In this document: positions 53,076 through 64,000 of the stretch, piece after piece
Layout: each line of letters starts with the position of its first letter
Numbering within the stretch: position 1 is the stretch's first letter
Source of the DNA: Temnothorax longispinosus
Taxonomy: Eukaryota; Arthropoda; Insecta; Hymenoptera; Formicidae
DNA: 64,000 nucleotides
Assembly: GCF_030848805.1 (NCBI RefSeq)
Contig: NC_092363.1
Coordinates: 8,060,001-8,124,000 of the forward strand
Reading direction: 5' to 3'
Notes under the pieces: model-generated
Databases searched by the model: none
The model's input: the letters and a program-made list of their open reading frames with translations, nothing else
Told to the model about the DNA's origin: nothing
Made by a program: the position numbers and the translations under genes

Positions 53076-56000
53076 ATAAGCGGCTATATCAAATGACAAA
53101 TTTTTGGCCACGACAAAAACCCCTTCCTTCCTAATCTTTAATTCGGATTATAAGTACTGTCACTTTGTGTGCTCGTTGAACATTTAATTGCAACGAAGTA
53201 CGACGTTGAAAGTGACATAGAAATGAAGACGAATCTCTTTGCTATTCTCTACACAAAAAATCTATATATATAAAATTGTAATAAAAAGTTAAGTATTGAT
53301 ATAAAAATTGTACAAAAAAGTTTATATTTCTTAAAATATTAAAAACTCTACTTAAGCATAAATATATATTCTTAATGCATTCATCTCTTATCGCGTATTG
53401 TTTAAAGTCTAAATGGCAAACATCGAGTCGGCCTTACTAAATCCTTCATACTATAATAAATCCGGATATTTGTTATACAAAAGTTAGATGTGATATCCGT
53501 AATTAATCAATAATAAGTAAAATGTAGTTTTTTTTTTGTTATTGACGCAGACAATTAAAACCACAAAATTGAACATTTTTAACAACAAAATTGAAATGAT
53601 CAACGGCCCCCATTAATCGCGCCAGCATGGCGACGAGATTTATCACGGGCGACACAACGGCATCGCAGCGCGTGCAACGCGTGCGGTTAGATTCTGCCTG
53701 CACTTTAATGCACGTCTGCTTTTCGTGAAGGCTGTCGCGGTACGTATATGTGTTTGCGCGTTTTCTCCTTCCTGCTTCTCCATTTCGTCTTTTTACCCGC
53801 GAGTCGTTCGCCCCGGGCGACCCACTTTCGAAACGGACCGTATCGCGTGAGAATGGAACGTCGTCTTGAGGGAAAGATATATTTCGTTATTATGAAAATA
53901 GCCGATCTTCAAAGGGTAAGATCGACGCTACAACCGTTTCTGGGGCGGACAGACGGAAGGATGGTAGAAACACTAGCGGACGAATTTCTGCGAAACGCGT
54001 ATCTTCCTTTAGAGACCACTCGACACTAAATGCATGATTTATGTGATACTCGAAATTGTAAAAAAAGAAAAAAAGAACGCTGTCATCGAGGACGAATGAA
54101 AATATTCCGTGTGTAGTTGCAGCCAACGCGGGTAAAAGGATTGCTCGAGTATCGACACATAATTGTATAAAGATGCCAATAGATATCAGATATAATATGC
54201 ACCATGTTTCAGCTGTTTCAGCCATATTGAAAAATATTTTAAAGAAATTCTTATACGGATTCTTTATTGACAGGCATAAGGAGACACTTCTTAAAAAAAA
54301 AAGATGCAAAAAAACTTTTTTTTCCCTCAAAATAAACTAAATACTTTTACGGTTAAAAAACTGACTACAAAAATTTTCCTCTTAATCTGTTCCAAAAATA
54401 TTTTTAAAGATTGTGGAAGACTCGCTGAAAGAAAATAAGTAGTCGTTGAAAAACATTTTCTTTTCTACGAAAGTTACAAAATTGCGTTGGGTGCTCTCGT
54501 TCCATGATATTAATGCAATATATATCGAAATATATATTTCTCTTAAAAATGTATCACCGAATTTTTCCTAAAAATACTTGTATATTTTTAAAAATACGCT
54601 AATATGTTGTGAAATTGTCATCAAAATTAACTTTGAAAGGAATATGTTTTAACTTGTTATACTAAAAGAATGAAATTGATTAATATATTCGTTAATTACA
54701 ATCATATGTAAATAGAGAGATATGCAGAATTCCATCTCTATACAAACAGAGAGAATTACTACTTAATAAAATAAAACATATATTTTCCTATACACTCACC
54801 GATTAAGTGTACTTTACTTTCCGCACAGTTCGAATACGCACAACATATATACTTCGAAATTCGCAGGAAAACACGCAAATGTATATTTAGTATTTTTCTG
54901 CGTTATTTCCGTAACATACGTTATCTATGTTATTAAAATACCATTAGCGTGTGCATATTTTATATGTTTCCGCATAAAATTAATCTGTAGCTTCTATACG
55001 GGTCTTTATTCGGATTTAATCACATATATTACATAGAATTGTTTGCGCAAAGACTAGGAAAGGGAAACGTAAAGCATAGAATTTAATCCACGTACACACA
55101 TTTGCGTGCGCGCGCGTATACATGCAAATGCAGACACTGCACACAAGCGCGCGCGCGATTACTTAGAAAATATACTTCCGTAAGAAAGGACCAGCTGGCT
55201 GATTTTCACGAGCTAGTTAACATCAAACGACCGTGTTTACCGACGTGAATTACACAGAAGAAAACTTCTCCGCCATTCGGAAGTACTAATTAAACTGTGG
55301 GGTGCACTTTAACACTTAGCGGTGATTTGGTTTTTGTTCATAGACCGCAAGTCCTCAAGATGTCTCGCATTAAATACCAGTCGGTTTGCGACCATTTTAA
55401 AATTTACCTTTAATTTTGACGTGGAAACTCGCATTTGGGTCTCAACAATAAGAAGAAATAGCACGCGTATACCCTAACTGCACGCTAACAACACGTGACT
55501 CTTCTTTCTGTTCATTTATTTTTTTAAATCTTCATAAAATCTAATAAAAAAATGTCTTTGATAATTGATGAAGAGTAAGTAAATCGAAATCTTTACTTAT
55601 CTAACACTACTTTGAAAATAAACATCCACTTTATTGATAATTATGTTAAGAAATAATATTATATTCTATATTAATATAATATTCGATTTGATACTTAATT
55701 TTTTAATCTTTTATAAAGTAAAATAATTTTTTTTTTTAAGAAAAGTTGAGTAAAATTCGCATTTTTTTCAGTTTTTCAATTTACATCGTGTGGATATTTC
55801 ATGTAGAGTTTTGCTTCAAAAATATAGATTTTAAGGCCGTAAGAAATCTTCTTTTTTCCCCAGGATCTTTTTTTTCTACTCGTCATGTAGACGCGCCACG
55901 CCATTCATTTACTTCTCTCGAGCCAACGAGGAGTCTCGTATAACAGCGTCGTATAACAGGTCGAGTGATTTCACGCTCCTTCAACTACGAACGGGACGCG

Positions 56001-56370
56001 AGGATAAATTAACAGGCGATGTAAAAAGATTACAGAAAATGCGATGAAAAAATGTGGTAGGCAAAAAATAACGTCGAAAATTTCGCCAAGATGCAGGTGC
56101 GAAAATGTAATACATTTCCGTTATATTTGGTGAGGTAATACAAACGCGGTCCGAAAAAGTCTCGCCAGGGGAAATTTTCACGTACATCTACGGTTCGCAC
56201 ATCATTCGTATGTTTCACGATCCTTGCATGCAAAATTGTTCTCTCGACGAATCAAATTCTTGACACCACAAAAATAGGAAAACTTCACAGTGCTCGATTG
56301 AATACGTGTCTTGTAATACTTATTGCAAACGATATGTTACGGTGGATGTTATATTTAAAATTATTATTAC

Positions 56371-56391
56371 GTCTCTCTCTCTCTCTCTCTG
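56371..56391. repeat. (TC)n microsatellite
   Basis: About nine uninterrupted TC units. Confidence 0.9.
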
Positions 56392-57323
56392 TATTCCTAC
56401 GTGCCTCAACTTTATGAAATATTTATTATTTGTTATCTTGTTGGTCGACATTTTAATTTCATTGTTTACACAACATACGGTAGAAATTCATGGCAATTTC
56501 AACAGAATAAAGTGACGCAAAAATTGCGATTTGTCTGCATGTTCAAAAATTTAGTAAAACCAGAATTTTATGACATATAATTGATATATTCGTGAAACAG
56601 TAATATCGAATCGAATATTACTAGCGAAGCATTTACAGGAGGATTAAACGTTAATGAACATAACAGACTCTATCTATATACATATTAATCGGATCGACTC
56701 AAAATATGGATCGGAGATATCGTCGATATTGACACGACATTACAGTGACTCTCAATAATTGCTACCTATATAATTGCTACTAGGGGCTCTCGTTAAAGCC
56801 ACAAAGTCGACCAATGCGGATGCCAGCGTAAAATGGATGACCAGTCGCTAAAGCGCGGGAGAAAGAGGCAAGAGAGAGAGTGTCAAACGTTTCCTCGTAA
56901 TTATAAAAGCAAAGTGGAACCGACACGCTCGCGTGACAGTTTTATCTTCCAGCCTCTTCATCGTTCATATATCAATTTGTGATTCAAAGCTTACAACGAT
57001 TACATACACAAAGAAGAACAATTTTTTTCATAGCTCCTTCCCTTTCTCTCTTACTTTCTGGCAATGTATCAACATTCTGGCGATACATCAAACCTAGTCG
57101 AGTGATGCTACCCTATGAGCGAAATAAAAAAAATCGACGGTAAATGATTTAAATTTCAATGTAAACGCTTGTGGTTTCCTTCTTATTAGCTGTCGTGATA
57201 CGAATGTTGCGGTAACGGCACATATTGTGCAATTGATCAATACTCGTACACATATCAAAACGTTACATTTTTCAAATCCTCCGGTATCGATGGCAAAACC
57301 ATTAAAAATTTTATTAAAATTTC

Positions 57324-57375
<52 letters not shown>
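57324..57375. repeat. (TC)n microsatellite, long and pure
   Basis: About 26 uninterrupted TC units, the cleanest dinucleotide repeat of the window. Confidence 0.95.
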
Positions 57376-57379
<4 letters not shown>

Positions 57380-59307
57380 ATCGTAAAGACGCACAACGTA
57401 CATCATCATTAAACTAGAACAGACTGCCTTTCTGTTTTCACATATCAAAATATTTCATGTATAATTTTCAAGCGATCACACTTAAATAAATGAATTTTAT
57501 CATCGGAAAATTATTGAATTTAGATTGACTGGTTTTATCCAGGAGCTTACATTATTCCGTTCTATCCAATTTACTCCTTTAGGATAGACATTTTTTCTCG
57601 AGAGGATAAAATAAATTCTCGAAAAGTGTATCTACATAGCGCAAATTCCTAAAGAAAAATGCAACAGGACAACTTGTAGGAAGTTAGTATCCTATCTTTA
57701 GAATCTTAATATAATTGATAAAATTCTTGAAAATTGTAGTTGTAACGATTAAATACAAAAAATTGGAATTCGAAGATACGACATGTCAAATTTATGTTTT
57801 AAATATAGAAATTGGTAATAATTTTCCTATTTTAGAATCAATTTGGGTCACAATTTTCTTTTTGATAAAACTTTTAAAATGCTATTTATAAAATTCTTAA
57901 GAAAATGTAAGGACTAAAACTCGAGGAAAGGTCGGAAGTCTGTCAATTATATCGAAATTCTAAAAATTAGATGTTAATAGAAGTCATAGAAAGACCATGT
58001 CTAAATATACTCAAGAATTCATCGCGGCCGTTTAAATCGGAAGAAAACGACTTTCCAACGGAAATCTAAATACTTAGCGAGTTTTCAACCGGGATGTTGA
58101 AGACTACGGCAAAGAGGAGAGCAATGCCTCGCCCCGAGGTGGGATGTTTCTGATGCTGTATATTTTACACGGTTAGAGTTTCGTGTTGAAGCTGGGTTAA
58201 GCTGAACCCTGACCTATACTCTGACTAAAGTCAGAGTTCGTTTCGACGCGAGTATACTTGCCGACTGAAATATTCACCGTTCGTCCGTTTCAGCTCTCTC
58301 CCTTCTCTTTCTTTCTATCTTTTTCTTTCTATTCCACGATCACCCTCATCCTCTACGACCCATTCCTGTACTCTCTTATTATTATACTCTTATTATTATT
58401 ATTATACGTTATAAAAATTGGAGACAGTGTAAAACGCAAATTTTAAAAAAATTTCTTGAATTTATTAATGAAGAAAGATTTTTTGGCATATTAAAAGTAA
58501 AGCCTCAGACAGAAAATGAAAGAAAATAAAATAAAAACTTTGAAACAAAAATGTATATTTATAATAGTGTTTTAATTTAAGAAATTTTGTGTTATTACGT
58601 GTTTTCGATTTCGTGTAATCCAGTTTACACAAGTTAGGTATATACAATTTAATTATATTATACATATATCTACAATTTTATACAATTGACATTTGCAATT
58701 TCTTAAAATTATAAAAAAATTAATTTTTGTTGAATTATACCCTCCCGCTTTATCCCTGACAAAAAAATGAATTGTAAGGACAAGTGAGGGTAGAATATCA
58801 CACGTTTTGTTCATATAATTTTAAATATAAGTATCAACAAATTTTTAAATTTGTTCGAAACTACTTTTTCAAAAGCTTATATTAGTGAGTACGGAAGTTG
58901 GTGTTCCCTTAAGCCAATTATGTCTGGAAATATAATCAAACAAGTTTATTTCCAGCTCATTAGATTAAGATGATCTAAAAATATAAATAAAGAGAAACGC
59001 GTTTATATTTACGTTTATATTTTAATATACGTATTGGTAAGTATACTTTAATTTGTGGCACAGAATTCTCTAAGTTTAGAAAAAAAACCATAATTAATAC
59101 ATGATTGTTAGGATGTCTGTGAATTATCAACATAGAGAAAAATGATCCTCAAGATGAAAAGGACTAACTATATAAATGTACTCTGTTTCTGTTGGACTTC
59201 GTGAAATCAATTCATGAAAGATAATTAAGCGTCTCATCGAAGATCAAGGAACCTGCTGCAGGAAGGAACAAATCTCGGATTTTTCGGATTTATAATACTT
59301 CTAGTAT

Positions 59308-59352
59308 AAATATTTTTCCATTAATACTTCCAGTATTAATGGGAAAATATTT
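59308..59352. repeat. 21-bp-arm palindrome with adjacent partial copy
   Basis: 59308-59328 and 59332-59352 are inverted repeats with one mismatch, around a 3-base loop. A further partial copy (attttccattaatact) follows at about 59361, so the motif is present three times. Confidence 0.8.
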
Positions 59353-60861
59353 ATTGTAATATTTTCCATTAATACTTTCAGTACAACAATGAAAGAGATA
59401 ACGTATGGATGTTAAAAGAGAGCGCAAAAGAAATCGATCAATTAATTATAAATCGAGAAAAATTTCATTATTACTCATTATTACTGATTATTACTGACAA
59501 TTCAATATTTAACGTCTTATTTAGCTGTTTTCTAAATAATATATCACGCATTTTTAAATAACATGAAAATTAAAATGTCCAATGTCCGATATTTATCTTC
59601 TCTGCTCTTTTAAGGATATGAAAAAATTGATCTGAGAGTTGTAAAAATTAAATATATATCTGATTCAATCACAGATTATCATGATATATTTTTCAAAACG
59701 ATAACCTTCCTTAGTTTCGATAAACGATAAACTTTCTTAATTTTCTGTCGTTTCCTTATATAGTAAATATTACAGATGACGTACAAAAAGAAATTCTCAA
59801 CTCGATGATGCCAAAGTGTACTCGATGATACCATATCAACCTGGGAAGCACGCGTACCAGGCGTTTATACCAATCCATTACCGAAGTGTCGCGGCTTCGA
59901 TACAGCGTAACGTAGATAGCTATAAGATTCTCTCTCTTTCAAATAGCGACAAGCAACTTGGTGAGAGTTACGATATGGACGTGACGGCTGAAATATTTGA
60001 TTTTTATTGTGGTAATTTACGTGTGTAACGGGATGAAATGCACTATCGTGCGTTCCGACAATTCTCATGAGTTTGTAAACCGCTCGTTGATGGGACGCAC
60101 CATAAACATATCAATTACAGGTAACGCTCTGTTTATTCTACTGAAATTGCTCGTCTACTCTAGATTTGAAACGTTTAAAATATAATAAAATTGAGAAGCG
60201 TACTTATATAAATAAAAATGCAAAAAATATACTTATCACGGAATCAAGGATCGAACGTCGCGTTAAATGAGATTGTATAATAATATAGATTATAACTCGT
60301 TATAACTTTGCCATCGTTTTGACGTGCTCTCGCATAATAATAATTGATACGGAACTGTATGCTTAAACGCGCGACTGGAAAACCGTAATTCTTCGCGTTA
60401 ATAAGCGCATTAACGTGACGTGTTTTTCCTCGCCAAAATATAGCAAATATTCGAAGTAGATTAGATAGACGAATCCATAAAACGCCATGCGCGTGCACCC
60501 ACCGTTCACTGATGAGATTTCACGAAAAGCCTATTTATAATAAATTTACGCGCGGAAAATGGTCCGCAATGACTAGCGCATGGGACGCGAGAGACATTTA
60601 ATTTTTTTCATCGAAAATATTTAATTTTTCTCGGCACGGCAAAATTTACTTAAAATGGAATATCGCATGCGTACGCGGCCATACATACGACACATGATGC
60701 GCTCGCGAATAACTAATCCCACGGTTGGTGCAATAACAGACGCAAAAAAGGGACCGCGAGAGCGTGAAACGAGAGAAGGTGGAACGAAGCGAGCGAAACG
60801 TAGAGATAAAATTGAAGGAAAACGAAGGACTGGGATTATGCAGAATGCGGTCGCGAAAAAA

Positions 60862-60875
60862 AAGAGAGGGGAGAG

Positions 60876-60924
<49 letters not shown>

Positions 60925-60931
60925 AAGAGAG
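60862..60931. repeat. (GA)n microsatellite
   Basis: Long GA-rich run with AAAG interruptions. It creates Arg-Glu and Leu-Ser open frames on the two strands (60655-60948 plus, 60621-60965 minus), which are artefacts. Confidence 0.95.
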
Positions 60932-63900
60932 ATATGCTAATCTTTTGACTCGTCATCCATTGCATTCACTGACGAATATTCCACGACACTTTAAACGCAT
61001 GCCCTGCATTGCATGTGGCTTTCCTACATTCTCATAAAAAATATAAATTATTTCAATGTAACAAACTAGATACAAATGAAAAAATAGAGATTGGCAGATA
61101 CCGATGCGCTTGCAGCAAAACAAACGATAAAGGTATTGTACATATAAAACAGCAAAATTGGACATTTTATGGAGCCAATTATTTCTGTTCCAAAAAAGCA
61201 TATTGATTCAATCGACAATAAATTAATAATAAAAGTTAATACGCACCATGTTATCGTTTTTACGTCTATATTTTTTGAAATAAATCGTAGATTTATTCCA
61301 CTCACCCTGTCCTTGTAAAATGAATTATATTTACGATATACCTATATTCTGGATTTTTTAGAATTTCGAGACACCGGGGAGTAACTTGGGGAGCAATGCT
61401 CCCGAGATGCATAAATCTGTGCCACTTTTAAGGAGTACGCTCTTCCGTGAAGTATGTACATAATCACAGGTGCATAAATTCACTTCCGCTAAATATACTC
61501 GAATGCAGCTGAGTGCCTCGTTACAATATTATAATGCGCGTGGTAACATCGACCTATAATCTGCGTTACGCCTGAGCTGTGTACAATCGGTTTTACGTCG
61601 AACTAGCTGATTTCGACTACCGTCGGATCCGATAATCCTATCCCCATTGACGAGCCATTACGCATTACGCGGAACATGTCTTTGCCATGGGCAATTATTT
61701 CAATGAAATCATGGAAAACGCACACCCGAATGAAAGTGAGATAATTAATGGATTCGATTTAATCCAACGCATTTGTTTTACTTGAGAAAAACACATCGTC
61801 ACATTGTCTACAATTCTACAATTCTACATTATACAATATACAAGTACGAAATCATAATTTAAGATACCACCGAAATATTGAATAGAAAATACTGAAAAAT
61901 TATTGAGAAGCGATTCCAATTCAATCTATATATTAATTATTGAAATAATTTCACACGCCGTTTAACGATAAACTTTAACGTATCGAGTTACAACAGCTCG
62001 AAACGTCGCTTACAGCTCTTCTGTCTTTGCGGTCAGCTTCGATATGTCGCGCGTCCTACACCATTGCGATTGACGGACGACCGCAACAACGTCGCCGCAA
62101 TCACTAAATGCAAAACCGATGGGTGCTCCGTCCCCGTCCCGTCTCGTCCCGTCCCGTCCCGCGAAATTCGGGCCCCTCGCGTTTCTAGCGGCTAATCCGT
62201 TTTGGCGTGCAAATTGCAGCCGACACGACGCGTCGCGTCGCACAAACGTGTAACACGCGATTCTTCGCAAAACCTCGACGTAAATGGAACGCGTAAGTTT
62301 CGCGAAATGACACGAAGACAACATGAGGATGAGATGGCGACAGACTCATTGTCAGTATGTAGAATGTAGACGAATAGGTAGATAAGTATATTCGAAAAAC
62401 CACGTTAAGCCACCGCATTAACTCAATGATAATAAATCGTATTACAATAACGCGGTTAATATTACACGTCGCAAAATGTTTTCCGAAATGTTAGAAAGAT
62501 TTTCGCTTCATATTGCAATTATCCGGAAAAGAAATCACCCTAGCTGACATATATTACTGTGCTGTAATACAAGCGTTCAAAGTATTATTATTTCAGTTTA
62601 ATATGTAAATACGAAAATATTTACAAAATTACGTGTTTAATATTTATATTTAGTATCTGATATAATCCATTTTTACATTTTAATATTTATTGTACAACAT
62701 GATATGTCTTTAATATCTACAGTATTGAAAAATTTGATTTTTTTCTTATATTAAAGCTACATATGTATATTGTTGTCGTATTATACATATTAAAATGTCA
62801 TATTAATTAATCATTATGTTGAAAAACTAAATGCCAATATACGTAAACATTTTAACGATTACGTGAATTTAGCAATAGTTTATATTTAATTTGCATTATT
62901 GTTCTGTCACCTTCACTTTGAGGAGAGAAGTGATTCTTTGAGAAGATTCTTGTTCTAACCGAGAACACAATTAATCAAAACGCACGCGCACGCGACTAAG
63001 AATTTCAAGTAGAATAACCAGACGGACAGTCAGACCTCCTGACAGTTCGTTCTCCTGCATAGGTCAAGAGACCTGTCGCCATCGTCGTTGTCGTCATGCA
63101 AGTTGCCATCGGCGCAGTAGCCGTCGCGAAAGTTCTTCAGGGACGGAAACGAGCGGTCGAGAGACGAATCCAAAAGTCGCTCCTGAAGAGGAACGAGCCT
63201 CGAGGGGTGCTCCGGAATATTTGACAACATGTTTCCCTAGACGGTCGTCTGAGAAGAATCTTGCCAAGATACATACGTACGTGCATATGTGTACGTCTTA
63301 GGATTTGCCACCATCTGGCCAAGTTTGCTCCGTAGCATAAATATCGCAGCTTTCTCATCGAGCAAGCAGAATTACGGTATACATATTTTTATTCTCTGAC
63401 ACATTATCATTAAAAATATTCATTATTTGTTTATTTAATTTGAAAATTAATCGAAATAGTCTAACTGTGTCACAAGGAATGAATAGCTCGAACAAAGGAA
63501 AAATGTGACTTTGTTTAGCTAGGCATCTCTGATGTAAAAGAAGACAGAAAATTCAACAGAAAATCGTTCGCATCATTATCAATAACGAAATTCGACTTTC
63601 TATAACTATCTTTCCGATGATGAAAGTTTTTAACACCAATAAAAATTTACAAATGTATCATACATGTTGCGTAGCGGCCGAAAAAATTTAGACAATCCTT
63701 ACGTCACGTAAATCGTTTCTATTTGCCGGAGACCCAGCACATTTTTCACGAAATACGCTTTTCATGCGTCAGCAAATTCTCTCACGTTTCGCGAAACATA
63801 CCAATGTCCAGCGAGAGTTCTAATATCTCTACTCTCTATCGGTTTTCATTTGTGCTACAACTTTTCGTAAAAAGAGATACTTGTTGGGTCAAAACTTTAG

Positions 63901-64000
63901 GAAAAACTAAAATATATAATGACTCGACTGCACCATCGATCTTACTTCAATAGACATATGTTGCTGAACGTTAACGTTAACAAATCGTAAACCTCGGCGA

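Larger units (their letters stand above)
44567..64000. other. Gene-poor stretch without recognisable gene
   Basis: AT-rich DNA with several microsatellites and small hairpins. GC-rich patches at about 48.3-50.5 kb and 62.0-62.3 kb produce open frames (49469-50014 minus is the longest in the window at 181 codons) that are arginine/serine-rich composition effects. No homology, splice chain or RNA gene could be supported. It is either intergenic or a large intron of a gene outside the window. Confidence 0.5.

Overview
This is intron-rich, AT-leaning eukaryotic DNA with abundant CpG, many (CT)n/(GA)n microsatellites and small DNA-transposon remnants. Together with the one recognisable gene it points to an insect; a hymenopteran such as an ant is my best guess, inferred from texture and the gene family only. 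There is no bacterial gene organisation, no CRISPR array, and I saw no rRNA or tRNA gene.

The only protein-coding gene I can support is the 3' part of a dpr-family gene (defective proboscis extension response: neuronal immunoglobulin-superfamily surface proteins that pair with DIP proteins). Three plus-strand coding exons join in a single frame. Exon 21657-21784 encodes the start of the second Ig domain, with its first cysteine and core tryptophan. Exon 33025-33193 encodes the rest of that domain, with the second cysteine. Exon 33749-33840 encodes a short linker and a hydrophobic tail ending at a TAA stop, as expected of a GPI-anchor signal. The introns are 11,240 bp and 555 bp, both GT-AG, with consistent phases. 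The signal peptide and first Ig domain were not found in the 21.6 kb upstream and presumably lie before this window.

Layout: 1-21656 is probably upstream dpr intron and holds repeats, including a TTAA-flanked MITE (14847-15021), a perfect 55-bp-arm inverted repeat (17649-17811) and a 120-bp TA-flanked MITE (18481-18600). 21657-33840 is the dpr 3' region; its long intron contains a degenerate inverted-repeat transposon-like element (25681-26382), diverged direct repeats and an imperfect foldback. 33841 to about 34.43 kb is the likely 3' UTR, with two AATAAA signals. From there to 64000 I see no convincing gene, only microsatellites, small hairpins, GC-rich patches and one isolated strong splice-donor sequence.

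I found no clear new biological system. The most check-worthy items are the perfect intronic foldback, the two MITEs and the composite inverted-repeat element.
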